A stretch of 6,272 nt of DNA from Bacteroidota bacterium (GTDB lineage Bacteria; Bacteroidota; Bacteroidia; B-17B0; Aurantibacillaceae): NCBI GenBank assembly GCA_025359355.1, contig JANYGR010000348.1:1-6272 (forward strand). The letters are read 5' to 3'. The notes beneath the pieces are model-generated. The model saw nothing but the letters and a program-made list of their open reading frames with translations, did no database searches and was not told where the DNA came from. Position numbers and translations under genes: made by a program. Positions 1-6,272 of the stretch are shown piece by piece; the stretch's first letter is position 1; every line of letters starts with the position of its first letter.

Positions 1-137
1 CAACTGGTGGTACTAATTGGCAAAAGTATTTGCCACCACGTTTTCAAAAGCGTATTTTTTATCCCGAAATTTGGACAGATCAAGAAAAAGAAGAGTGGGG
101 TAAAGGTTGGGTTGAAACAAATGTTTTTAAGATTTAG
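1..137 (+). CDS. C-terminal end of an unrecognised Trp-rich protein (5' truncated)
   Basis: Reading from base 3, the frame is open from the window edge to a TAG at 135-137 and gives 44 residues. They look like real protein rather than random translation: four tryptophans, a Leu-Pro-Pro-Arg-Phe stretch, Phe-Tyr-Pro-Glu-Ile-Trp, and a charged Glu-Lys-Glu-Glu-Trp segment, ending in Val-Phe-Lys-Ile. The alternative plus-strand frame that is open from base 7 gives a Lys-rich, low-complexity translation over the same bases and is probably a shadow. I cannot assign a family from this fragment. The next gene on the same strand starts 52 bp downstream, so the two could be co-transcribed. Most of the gene lies to the left of the window. 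Confidence 0.65.
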   Translation, partial: TGGTNWQKYLPPRFQKRIFYPEIWTDQEKEEWGKGWVETNVFKI

Positions 138-189
138 AATATTTTTAATTAATCTAAATTCAATTTTTTTAATACTTAAATTAACTAAG

Positions 190-714
190 ATGAGGCAATT
201 TTTATTTTTAATTCTATTCCTTAGTAATTTGAATATTATCGGACAGACTTTTGGTGATATTAATACGTCTGGTTATGAAACACTTAAAGACATCGAAAAA
301 GAGCTTGATAAGCAAATTTTGAAAGCCTACGATAAAAAAGAGATTAGTAATTCAATCAAAAAAATAATAGGCGATACATTAGTTTATTCTATTAATCATA
401 AAACGGATCCTTTTACAGTTACAGCAGTTTTTAATATTGAAGATTCTATTTCAGGTGATAAATATTGCGGTTTTCAAGAATATAACTTCGATTGCACTCC
501 GTGTTCACAAAAACATTCAAAAGATTTTATTAGGATATGGAAATTTCGTGAGCAATCACCAAATATATATTTATCTCAATATTTTCTTAAATCTAAAATG
601 ATAGTGACCTATAAATCTGATAATAAAGATTGTATAATTGTAACATTTATTCATATAGAAATGTCAAAGAAAAAATATAAAGAGTTATATAAAAGTCTCA
701 AAAAAACAATTTAA
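190..714 (+). CDS. Small exported protein of unknown function (174 aa)
   Basis: I do not recognise this family. The ATG at 190 was chosen because it begins a clean signal peptide: Met-Arg-Gln, then a run of Phe/Leu/Ile, then a likely cleavage site near Ile-Gly-Gln at residues 17-19. The frame is open further upstream to base 7, but that part overlaps the preceding gene and reads as low-complexity sequence. The mature part begins with an acidic/Lys-rich helical stretch (about 30-60), followed by alternating hydrophobic residues suggesting beta strands (about 63-85 and 136-157) and a basic helical tail (158-174). Cysteines are at 93, 102, 105 and 148; the 102-105 pair forms a Cys-Thr-Pro-Cys motif, which could be a disulfide or metal site in the periplasm. 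By eye the gene is clearly more AT-rich than porQ, 40 bp downstream. It is probably periplasmic or outer-envelope; there is no lipobox and no sign of a T9SS sorting domain. Confidence 0.7.
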   Translation: MRQFLFLILFLSNLNIIGQTFGDINTSGYETLKDIEKELDKQILKAYDKKEISNSIKKIIGDTLVYSINHKTDPFTVTAVFNIEDSISGDKYCGFQEYNFDCTPCSQKHSKDFIRIWKFREQSPNIYLSQYFLKSKMIVTYKSDNKDCIIVTFIHIEMSKKKYKELYKSLKKTI

Positions 715-754
715 CATCACACAATATTTAATATATTTAACCGTTTTATAAACA

Positions 755-1810
755 TTGAAAAAAATAATATCATATTTTTGTATTTTATCAGCAACTAGCT
801 TGTTTGGTCAGATATCGGGCACGAAAGCATTTCCTATTTTAGAATTACCTATTCCTGCGCGTTCCAATGCTTTGGGTGGTGCCACAATGGCTATTTGGGA
901 TAATGACGTGAATTTAGCACACAGCAATCCAGCGTTATTAAATCCAGGTTGCGCCAAACAATTAACGTTTAATTATGTCAATTATATTTCTGATCTAAGC
1001 TACGGTAACTTTGCATTTGCTACTAAGCTTAAGAAATACGGTACGTTTGGAGCTGGCTTGCAGTTTTTTAGTTATGGAAAATTTGATGGCAGAGATGAAT
1101 ATGATTTGCAAACAGGAACATTTAAAGCCTCAGATTACTGTTTGAATTTAAGCTTTGCTAAAACATTAAATAAAGATTCAACCTTATCATTGGGCATCGC
1201 CTTAAAAACAATTTATTCTCACTATGATATTTATTCTTCCTTTGGAAATGCTGTAGACGTGGGATTGACTTATCATAATAAAAAGAATTTCACAGCGTCT
1301 ATATTAGCTAAAAATTATGGCAGGCAGTGGAAGTCTTATTCACCTAGTAGTGCCAAAGATCCTTTACCGTCAGATATACAAATTGGATTTAGTAAAAAAA
1401 TTAGTAAAGCGCCTTTTCGCCTCATCGTATTATATGATCAATTATTTAAGTGGGACTTAACGTATACAAGTGCGTTAAATCAAGAAAACTCCATTGATCC
1501 ATTTACCAATAAGCCTACAGCAAAAACACAATCTAAAACATCAGCATGGTTTGATAAATTAGGCAGGCATTTTACATTTGGAACAGAAATTATTATTACT
1601 AAGAATTTTATGTTGCGTGTGGCTTATAATTACCGTAAAAGCACTGAAATGTCTTTAACAGATAAAAAAGTAGCTAATGGTTTATCATTAGGATTTGGTT
1701 TTAAAGTTTATAAATTTCATTTGAATTACGGTTATTCTAAATATAGTTTAGCAGGTAACTCACACACCTTCGGTATTACTACCAATTTGGGTTATTTTGG
1801 TAAAAAATAA
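755..1810 (+). CDS. porQ: Type IX secretion system protein PorQ, outer-membrane beta-barrel
   Basis: A predicted outer-membrane beta-barrel protein of the PorV/PorQ type, part of the T9SS that Bacteroidota use to export adhesins, proteases and gliding proteins. The 351 residues fit the usual family length. Residues 1-19 are a signal peptide ending Phe-Gly-Gln. The mature N-terminus carries the family hallmark: Pro-Ala-Arg-Ser-Asn-Ala-Leu-Gly-Gly (34-42) followed by Asp-Val-Asn-Leu-Ala-His-Ser-Asn-Pro-Ala-Leu-Leu (51-62). The rest alternates polar and aromatic residues, as expected for barrel strands, and ends Leu-Gly-Tyr-Phe-Gly-Lys-Lys. The start is a TTG: an in-frame TAA at 749-751 rules out extension, and the next ATG (near residue 45) would remove both signal peptide and hallmark. 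Upstream, 732-739 reads TATATTTA, one base off the Bacteroidota -7 box TAnnTTTG, but I see no convincing -33 TTTG. Whether it has its own promoter is open. Confidence 0.9.
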   Translation: MKKIISYFCILSATSLFGQISGTKAFPILELPIPARSNALGGATMAIWDNDVNLAHSNPALLNPGCAKQLTFNYVNYISDLSYGNFAFATKLKKYGTFGAGLQFFSYGKFDGRDEYDLQTGTFKASDYCLNLSFAKTLNKDSTLSLGIALKTIYSHYDIYSSFGNAVDVGLTYHNKKNFTASILAKNYGRQWKSYSPSSAKDPLPSDIQIGFSKKISKAPFRLIVLYDQLFKWDLTYTSALNQENSIDPFTNKPTAKTQSKTSAWFDKLGRHFTFGTEIIITKNFMLRVAYNYRKSTEMSLTDKKVANGLSLGFGFKVYKFHLNYGYSKYSLAGNSHTFGITTNLGYFGKK

Positions 1811-1827
1811 TTTACTTAAAAATGCAT

Positions 1828-2253
1828 TTAGTTTTTGTGTACTTTTTTACAATCGGGAAAAATAACGATATCACAAAGTTCGGGAAGATTTTCAAAATGA
1901 CCATCTTTGTCTTCAGCTACAATTTTTGATAAACAAATTTTAGTAGCATACTTTCTTTTTTTGGTTAAAAATTGAATGGTTTTATCAGGAAATATATTTC
2001 CTTCTACAGGTGCTTCGTAGGTTGTTTTACCATCTACATATTTGATGGTGAAAGATTTGATTGCTTGAGAGTGAGGATTACCATATCTATCAAAAGCAAT
2101 GACTTTATAGTCTGCTTCATCAAACGCAGCTTTTACAAATAAAGATTCTTTTTCTATTTTTATTTTTTTAACGGGTTCTTCTATTTTTTCTTGAGAAAAA
2201 ATAGAAGACGTTAGAAATGAACATAAAAGAATGAATTGTAATTTTCTTGACAC
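1828..2253 (-). CDS. Small exported protein resembling the GldM C-terminal domain (141 aa)
   Basis: Residues 1-20 form a signal peptide (Met-Ser-Arg-Lys, hydrophobic core, Ile-Phe-Ser before Gln21), so the product should be periplasmic or surface-exposed. A short Lys/Glu linker (22-37) is followed by one beta-rich domain (about 48-133). Its pattern (a strand with Lys-Ser-Phe-Thr-Ile, an Asp-Gly turn at 74-75, a strand pair, Ser-Lys-Ile-Val-Ala-Glu-Asp-Lys-Asp-Gly at 109-118, then Asn-Leu-Pro and Asp-Ile-Val-Ile-Phe-Pro) resembles by eye the last domain of GldM, the inner-membrane T9SS/gliding motor protein. Unlike GldM it is short and has no membrane anchor. Two late cysteines (127, 135) could pair with Cys107. 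The start is GTG at 2253, immediately preceded in frame by CCT and the TAA of the upstream gene, so no longer start is possible and translation is probably coupled. The family assignment is an inference from residue pattern. Confidence 0.75.
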   Translation of the reverse strand: MSRKLQFILLCSFLTSSIFSQEKIEEPVKKIKIEKESLFVKAAFDEADYKVIAFDRYGNPHSQAIKSFTIKYVDGKTTYEAPVEGNIFPDKTIQFLTKKRKYATKICLSKIVAEDKDGHFENLPELCDIVIFPDCKKVHKN

Positions 2254-2256
2254 AGG

Positions 2257-2784
2257 TTATGAATTTAATCGTTGCGTAATTAGCTCAATAGCGTCTGAAA
2301 CAGAGAGACTTGGTGCTTTTGCTTTTTTTAAAGTAGTCAACGCTTTTTTTAATAAATCAGGTTCTATTTCAGTTTCCATTTCTTGTATAACGGTAAAAGC
2401 TTCTAAAGATACAGTAAAGTTTTCGTGTCCGATTAAATCAATAAATGTGAGAAAATGTTTACTAAAATCTAAGCTAGTTTCCCAGCAAGCAGAAACTAAC
2501 AAGGCTTTATGCTCTAATTTTTTTGTTTTAATAATTGCGCTCATTATAAAATCCTGCGCTTTATTTTCTTTTAACTGAATAAGCGCTTCGTCTTTTTCTT
2601 CACGGGTAGATTTGCTACTTATCAAAAGCGTTAAAAGATCTGCATTATTAGTGTCTTTTTTGCTCATTCCTTCGCTACCAATAATAAGTGTAGCGTATTC
2701 TTTTTCGTCAAATAATTTTTCTGGATTTATTTCTGGAACAATATCGCCTAATAAATCGTCTGGTAATTCTTCTTTATTCTTCAT
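2257..2784 (-). CDS. Small all-helical, HEAT-like protein of unknown function (175 aa)
   Basis: A cytoplasmic protein with no signal peptide or membrane segment. After an acidic N-terminus (residues 4-35) it is a series of amphipathic helices: Asp-Leu-Leu-Thr-Leu-Leu-Ile near 49-55, Glu-Ala-Leu-Ile-Gln-Leu near 66-71, Phe-Ile-Met-Ser-Ala-Ile-Ile near 79-85, His-Lys-Ala-Leu-Leu-Val-Ser-Ala-Cys-Trp at 92-101, Phe-Leu-Thr-Phe-Ile-Asp near 111-116, Val-Ser-Leu-Glu-Ala-Phe-Thr-Val-Ile near 125-133, and two more up to the end. Paired helices of this spacing suggest a degenerate HEAT-like solenoid, often a protein-binding scaffold; that fold is inference. The ATG at 2784 is preferred; an in-frame TTG at 2796 would add four residues (Met-Tyr-Lys-Thr). 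The gene follows the LytTR regulator and its TAA is 3 bp before the start codon of the GldM-like protein, so the two are very likely co-translated. Confidence 0.82.
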   Translation of the reverse strand: MKNKEELPDDLLGDIVPEINPEKLFDEKEYATLIIGSEGMSKKDTNNADLLTLLISSKSTREEKDEALIQLKENKAQDFIMSAIIKTKKLEHKALLVSACWETSLDFSKHFLTFIDLIGHENFTVSLEAFTVIQEMETEIEPDLLKKALTTLKKAKAPSLSVSDAIELITQRLNS

Positions 2785-2804
2785 GGTTTTATACAAATAG
2801 TTTG

Positions 2805-2812
2805 CGAATATA
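2805..2812 (-). promoter_or_regulatory. Possible -7 box of an internal promoter for the HEAT-like gene
   Basis: On the minus strand the gap between the regulator gene and the HEAT-like gene reads TTCGTATATTCGCAAAC. TATATTCG matches the Bacteroidota sigma-A -7 consensus TAnnTTTG at five of six defined bases, and the preceding TTCG context is often seen at such promoters. It would place a start site roughly 10-15 bases before the ATG at 2784. No TTTG or TTG is present about 19-21 bases upstream, inside the end of the regulator gene, so the call is weak. Confidence 0.3.
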
Positions 2813-2819
2813 CGAATCC

Positions 2820-3533
2820 CTATAGACTCATCATATCTTTTAATCTAACAGCTTGTCGGCGGGAAATTTCCACTTCTTGCCCTCCTTTTAATTTCATCAT
2901 TAATCCTCCGTTAAACCAGGTTTCTATGGAATCTACCCAACTTAGGTTGACAATATGTTTGCGACTTGCTCTAAAAAATTGTTTTTCATTTAGTCGTTCT
3001 TCTAAGCTATTTAAACTTCTCAAAATTAACGGACGGTGAGAGTCGAAATATACACGAACATAATTTCCTTCGCTTTCAAATAAGCGAATGTTATTTAATC
3101 TCACAAACCAACATTTTTCACCATCTTTAATAAAGACTTGATCTTCTTCGGTAAGAGGTGTTGTATTTTCTTTTTTATCAACGCTTTCTTTAAGTGTTAA
3201 TTTTTTAATGGTTTCAGCCAAACGTTCAGGCGAAACTGGTTTTAGTAAATAATCATAGGCATTTACTTCAAAAGCTTTGATGGCATATTCGTCGTAAGCT
3301 GTTACGAAAACTACATCTGGTAAAGCAGATACCTCCTCAATAAGCTCTAATCCTGTTTTTCCAGGCATTTGTATATCTAAGAAAATAACGTCAGGATTGA
3401 GCTCAGCTATTTTTTGTTTAGCCGATTCAGCATTGTTACACTCTGCAATAACTTCAATGTCTTTGTGAACTGCTAATAAATTTTTTAGCTCTTGGCGTGC
3501 CAAGCGTTCATCGTCGATTATAATCGCTTTCAT
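2820..3533 (-). CDS. LytTR-family response regulator
   Basis: A DNA-binding response regulator, the partner of the histidine kinase encoded just upstream. Residues 1-115 are a receiver domain: acidic pocket Asp7-Asp8, phosphoacceptor Asp53 in Val-Ile-Phe-Leu-Asp-Ile-Gln-Met-Pro-Gly, Thr78 in Val-Thr-Ala-Tyr, and Lys98 in Leu-Leu-Lys-Pro. After a linker (about 113-128), residues 130-236 form a LytTR DNA-binding domain with the hallmarks Glu-Ser-Glu-Gly-Asn-Tyr-Val (153-159), Phe-Phe-Arg-Ala-Ser-Arg-Lys-His-Ile-Val-Asn (186-196) and Ile-Ser-Arg-Arg-Gln-Ala (223-228). All key residues are present, so it should be functional. At 237 residues it has the normal AlgR/LytR length. It starts at an ATG 34 bp after the kinase stop codon, with no obvious Shine-Dalgarno sequence. 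LytTR proteins usually bind pairs of short direct repeats; its targets cannot be named from the sequence. Confidence 0.95.
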   Translation of the reverse strand: MKAIIIDDERLARQELKNLLAVHKDIEVIAECNNAESAKQKIAELNPDVIFLDIQMPGKTGLELIEEVSALPDVVFVTAYDEYAIKAFEVNAYDYLLKPVSPERLAETIKKLTLKESVDKKENTTPLTEEDQVFIKDGEKCWFVRLNNIRLFESEGNYVRVYFDSHRPLILRSLNSLEERLNEKQFFRASRKHIVNLSWVDSIETWFNGGLMMKLKGGQEVEISRRQAVRLKDMMSL

Positions 3534-3567
3534 TTGTTTAGTTTATTTTAATGATTTATAATTCGTT

Positions 3568-4593
3568 TTATACTTTAATAACAATTTCACTTAATACATT
3601 TTTTGAATCTTTATTTTGTAACAAAAACGTAGCATCTTTTCCAAACAATAATTCTAAGCGATGCGTTGTATTGGTAACTCCGAAGCCAGTTTCGGAGGTT
3701 TTGTTTTCTATTTGACCTGTGTTTAAAATGGATATTTTAAATTCATTTTCACTAAGAGTGGTTGTGATTTTGATTTCCCCACCTTCAGGATATTTGCTGA
3801 TGCCGTGTTTAATGCCGTTTTCAACAAGTGTTTGTACCATCATTGGAGGTATTTGTTTTTGCAGGGTGTTTGGATCTATATCAAATGTAAAACGTAAGCG
3901 TTCTTCATAACGGATGTGTTCTAATTCTAAATAATCTTTTACTAAAGCCAATTCTTCTTCTAGGGTATTGAATTTATTTTTATGCATCAAAAGTGTATTG
4001 CGTAAAATATTTGATAACTGCGTAATAGCTACTTTTGCTTTTTTAGGATCTTCATCCACTAACGCTCTAATGCTATTCATGCTATTAAACATGAAATGTG
4101 GGTTAAGTTGTGATTTTAATTTATTAAGCTCAGCTTCCTTGGTATTGGCTTCTAAGCGAAGGTTTTGGATTTCTGTTTTTTTATAATTATCAAAAAAGTG
4201 AAATCCAAAATAGATGAGCGACCAAAATATAAATACGCCTGTACAGTTTAAAATGGTTGATAGAGCTGCTACTAAATTTATTTTGTAAGTAATAATTCCA
4301 AATACTTTCGCTAAACCAACCGTTAGTAAAAAATAAAAGAAAGCCATTAAAATGCTTGCAATTATGAGCACAGAAATTTGCTTGAATAATTTGAATTTTA
4401 ATACATTGTATTTAATAACGACATATCTAAACACATGAGTTACAGTTATTCCAACAGGAACCCATATTAAAAAATTGAGAATGTCTAAAACAGTAGTATT
4501 ATAGCTTAGTTTAAAGAAAAATAAATTAATAGCCGCATATAAAGTCCAACCTATAATTTGGCAAGCCCAGTATATGTTTTGTTTTTTATTCAT
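3568..4593 (-). CDS. LytS/YehU-type membrane sensor histidine kinase
   Basis: A membrane-bound sensor kinase expected to phosphorylate the LytTR regulator encoded next. The N-terminal 135 residues contain four predicted membrane segments (about 8-28, 36-58, 70-95 and 107-133) with very short loops, so there is no sizeable periplasmic sensor domain; the signal is probably sensed in or at the membrane. Residues 136-162 look like a coiled-coil linker. The His_kinase domain follows, with His166 in Gln-Leu-Asn-Pro-His-Phe-Met-Phe-Asn-Ser-Met-Asn-Ser-Ile, then a HATPase region with the N box Leu-Val-Glu-Asn-Gly-Ile-Lys-His-Gly (Asn259) and the G box Gly-Phe-Gly-Val-Thr-Asn (303-308) before His-Arg-Leu-Glu-Leu-Leu-Phe-Gly. 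The catalytic residues are intact and the 341-residue length is normal. It starts at ATG 4593, 64 bp after the peptidase stop codon; an 11-bp direct repeat lies in that gap. Confidence 0.95.
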   Translation of the reverse strand: MNKKQNIYWACQIIGWTLYAAINLFFFKLSYNTTVLDILNFLIWVPVGITVTHVFRYVVIKYNVLKFKLFKQISVLIIASILMAFFYFLLTVGLAKVFGIITYKINLVAALSTILNCTGVFIFWSLIYFGFHFFDNYKKTEIQNLRLEANTKEAELNKLKSQLNPHFMFNSMNSIRALVDEDPKKAKVAITQLSNILRNTLLMHKNKFNTLEEELALVKDYLELEHIRYEERLRFTFDIDPNTLQKQIPPMMVQTLVENGIKHGISKYPEGGEIKITTTLSENEFKISILNTGQIENKTSETGFGVTNTTHRLELLFGKDATFLLQNKDSKNVLSEIVIKV

Positions 4594-4598
4594 TCTCT

Positions 4599-4623
4599 TT
4601 TGATTAAAGAAATTTGATTAAAG
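4599..4623. repeat. Two 11-bp direct repeats in front of the kinase gene
   Basis: The sequence TTTGATTAAAG occurs at 4599-4609 and again, identically, at 4613-4623, separated by three bases (14-bp period). It fills much of the 64-bp gap between the peptidase and kinase genes and ends 6 bp before the kinase ATG. It could be an operator or a chance or slippage duplication in AT-rich sequence. The 14-bp period is shorter than the roughly 21-22 bp typical of LytTR binding-site pairs, so autoregulation by the neighbouring regulator is not implied. Confidence 0.5.
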
Positions 4624-4657
4624 CATTAAGTAAATCTTGATACTTTTTATACTTGCT

Positions 4658-6272
4658 CTAGTTGATGCCTAACCATGCTTTACGTGCATTTAGTTGTTGC
4701 TCTGTTGCTTTATCATTTAATTCTAACAAATCACTTTCAGTTACTTTAACTGGCTTCACTTTAGCTTTTAGTTTTTTAGTAGTTTCGTTTCCTTTTTTAT
4801 CTTTTCGTAACACCTCAATGATTAATTTATCACCCGTTTTTGCTTTTTCCATAAAGCCTCCCAACACATCTTTCATATTATCTAATGCTAATTTTCTGTT
4901 GTTAAACGTGATGATTTCATCGCCTTCTTTAAATTTTAATTTTTTTCCGAAATCATCCAGTTTATCAGTATTTACAACTACTAAATGACTTGTTTGAGGA
5001 TTATAACCAACAGCAATACCTCCCAACGTGATTTTTTCTACTACACGTTTTTCGGTATAATTTAGGCCTACCATGGCAAAAATATCTTTAAATGGCAACG
5101 GTTTTGAACCAGCAACGTAAGTGTCTAAAAAATAACGAACTTCTTTGTATGATAGTTTTTCAATATCAGAAAATAAATCATCATCATTAAATGATTTTGT
5201 TTTACCATATTGTTTTGATAAGTCTTTCATGAGTTCTTGAGTTCCGTATTTGCCGTTGCTGTAATAACGTAACATGATATCAAGACACATGCCTATAACA
5301 GCTCCTTTTTCATATACGTTAGGATATTGACTTTTATATTTATCTAAGGCATACTTACTCATAACGGTAAACGGAACGGTATCATTATAGGAGTTATGCG
5401 CATTTTGTATTTTTTGAATCATCACATCAAAAAAATCATCAAATTCTATAAGTCCAGTTTTTACTTGCATGTGATGTGCTGCATATTCTGTTAAGCCCTC
5501 GTAGAGCCATAAATGCTTACTCATTACTGGATTATTAAAATCAAACTCACCAATTTCGTGCGAGTGTATGCTTAATGGTGTAACAATATGAAAGAATTCA
5601 TGTGCGGATACATCTCTTATTTCTTGAGCTAAATCAGCAGTATCAGCTTCTGGTAAGGAATAGAAAGAAGAATATGAATGTTCTAAAGCGCCTGCAGATC
5701 CCGTTAAAGTAGGTTTATCAGTAAAATAGAATAAGAATGCATATTTGCTGATTGGTAATTCTCCACCTAAATATTCGGCTTGCGCAAATAATAATTCTTT
5801 TAAATTTCTCGCAACAAAATTAGACGACACTATTTTATTAGGAGAATAAACGGAAATTAAAACACGCGAATCACCAATGTTAATAGTAGTTGTATCGGGT
5901 TGGCAATATAAAATAGGCGCATCAACTAAATCATGATAATTGAATACAGATATAACGTCTTTTGTTTCGCCACTTTTTACGTTGGTTAAACTTGTTGATG
6001 CATAAAATCCTTTTGGTTTAGTGAACTCTAAAATAAAGTTGGTTTCAATTTTATTTTTAAAGTATCCAAAAAAACAATGTGTGTTGATACCAAAAACTTT
6101 TCCATCTTCAATGTCTGAGCCACCAGGTTCGAATACTACTTTTTCTTTAATATCTGTATCCCAAGTGTCTTCTACTTCATAAGTAATTTCCTTGATAGCA
6201 GAGGCAGGAGAGAGTTTATAAGAATTGACATTTAATTTTTCGATGGTAATTGTTTTTCCATCTTTACCTTCT
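4658..6272 (-). CDS. M61-family metallopeptidase with PDZ domain (N-terminus outside window)
   Basis: A zinc aminopeptidase-like protein of the M61 (glycyl aminopeptidase) family. The frame is open from the window edge to a TAG at 4658-4660, giving 537 visible residues; family members are usually about 600, so the start and any signal peptide are missing. Visible residues 1 to about 130 belong to the M61 N-terminal beta domain, including Gly-Ile-Asn-Thr-His-Cys-Phe-Phe-Gly-Tyr-Phe near 61-71. The catalytic site is His-Glu-Phe-Phe-His (224-228; codons 5588-5602), with the third zinc ligand probably Glu258 in Trp-Leu-Tyr-Glu-Gly-Leu-Thr-Glu-Tyr. The conserved Tyr-Glu-Lys-Gly-Ala-Val-Ile-Gly follows near 320-327. 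A PDZ domain (about 415-505) carries Phe-Lys-Glu-Gly-Asp-Glu-Ile-Ile. The C-terminus has no T9SS sorting domain. A GTG at 5830 could be mistaken for the start but lies after the N-terminal domain. It is the first visible gene of the minus-strand cluster; substrate unknown. Confidence 0.93.
   Translation of the reverse strand, partial: EGKDGKTITIEKLNVNSYKLSPASAIKEITYEVEDTWDTDIKEKVVFEPGGSDIEDGKVFGINTHCFFGYFKNKIETNFILEFTKPKGFYASTSLTNVKSGETKDVISVFNYHDLVDAPILYCQPDTTTINIGDSRVLISVYSPNKIVSSNFVARNLKELLFAQAEYLGGELPISKYAFLFYFTDKPTLTGSAGALEHSYSSFYSLPEADTADLAQEIRDVSAHEFFHIVTPLSIHSHEIGEFDFNNPVMSKHLWLYEGLTEYAAHHMQVKTGLIEFDDFFDVMIQKIQNAHNSYNDTVPFTVMSKYALDKYKSQYPNVYEKGAVIGMCLDIMLRYYSNGKYGTQELMKDLSKQYGKTKSFNDDDLFSDIEKLSYKEVRYFLDTYVAGSKPLPFKDIFAMVGLNYTEKRVVEKITLGGIAVGYNPQTSHLVVVNTDKLDDFGKKLKFKEGDEIITFNNRKLALDNMKDVLGGFMEKAKTGDKLIIEVLRKDKKGNETTKKLKAKVKPVKVTESDLLELNDKATEQQLNARKAWLGIN

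Noticed and set aside
7..189. Open frame in phase with the exported protein, with possible starts at 7 and 121
   Set aside because: It overlaps the end of the upstream gene in another frame, reads as Lys/Phe-rich low complexity, and would bury the signal peptide that begins at 190.
732..739. TATATTTA as a porQ promoter -7 box
   Set aside because: It lacks the final G of TAnnTTTG, has no clear -33 TTTG, and such strings are common in AT-rich sequence; mentioned only in the porQ entry.
1820..1829. 10-bp palindrome AAATGCATTT between the convergent genes, considered as a bidirectional terminator
   Set aside because: It has no loop and only two GC pairs, so it would not form a stable hairpin; no terminator is visible in the 17-bp gap.
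2231..2578. Plus-strand open frame of 115 codons
   Set aside because: It lies antisense to the HEAT-like gene and the start of the GldM-like gene, and its translation has no protein-like pattern.
2612..2800. Plus-strand open frame of 62 codons
   Set aside because: It is antisense to the HEAT-like gene; the Ser/Ile-rich translation is typical of a shadow frame.
3719..4186. Two short plus-strand open frames (3719-3910 and 3968-4186)
   Set aside because: Both are antisense to the conserved catalytic part of the histidine kinase.
4594..4657. Promoter or LytTR operator for the kinase gene
   Set aside because: No TAnnTTTG box is present on the minus strand, and the repeat period of 14 bp does not match the usual LytTR spacing.
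4662..4988. Plus-strand open frame of 108 codons
   Set aside because: It is antisense to the PDZ domain and C-terminus of the M61 peptidase and is Ser/Phe-rich as expected from reversed Lys/Glu codons.

Overview
The window is a densely packed, AT-rich piece of chromosome from a member of the Bacteroidota, probably in or near the flavobacterial/sphingobacterial branches. The evidence is a PorQ-type component of the type IX secretion system (T9SS), a LytS/YehU-type histidine kinase paired with a LytTR regulator, an M61 peptidase with a C-terminal PDZ domain, signal peptides ending in Gly-Gln or Ser-Gln, and no clear Shine-Dalgarno sequences.

Left part, plus strand (1-1810): the last 44 codons of an unrecognised Trp-rich protein, a small very AT-rich gene for an exported protein of unknown function (190-714), and porQ (755-1810), which uses a TTG start. 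porQ ends 17 bp from the end of the opposing gene, so the two transcription units converge at 1811-1827.

Right part, minus strand (1828-6272), read from right to left: an M61 metallopeptidase whose 5' end lies beyond the window, a sensor histidine kinase, its LytTR response regulator, a small helical HEAT-like protein, and a small exported protein that resembles the C-terminal domain of the gliding/T9SS protein GldM. All five run in the same direction with gaps of 64, 34, 35 (23 if the HEAT-like gene starts at the upstream TTG) and 3 bp, so they may form one operon or two overlapping ones. A possible promoter inside the cluster precedes the HEAT-like gene.

How they fit together: kinase and regulator are an evident pair. 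A link between the secreted GldM-like protein and the neighbouring porQ is possible but is inferred only from fold resemblance and position. I see no mobile element, CRISPR array, tRNA or rRNA, and no gene-free stretch longer than about 65 bp. The window looks mostly like ordinary core chromosome. The least explained items are the small GldM-like exported protein, the AT-rich exported protein before porQ, and a short direct repeat in front of the kinase gene.
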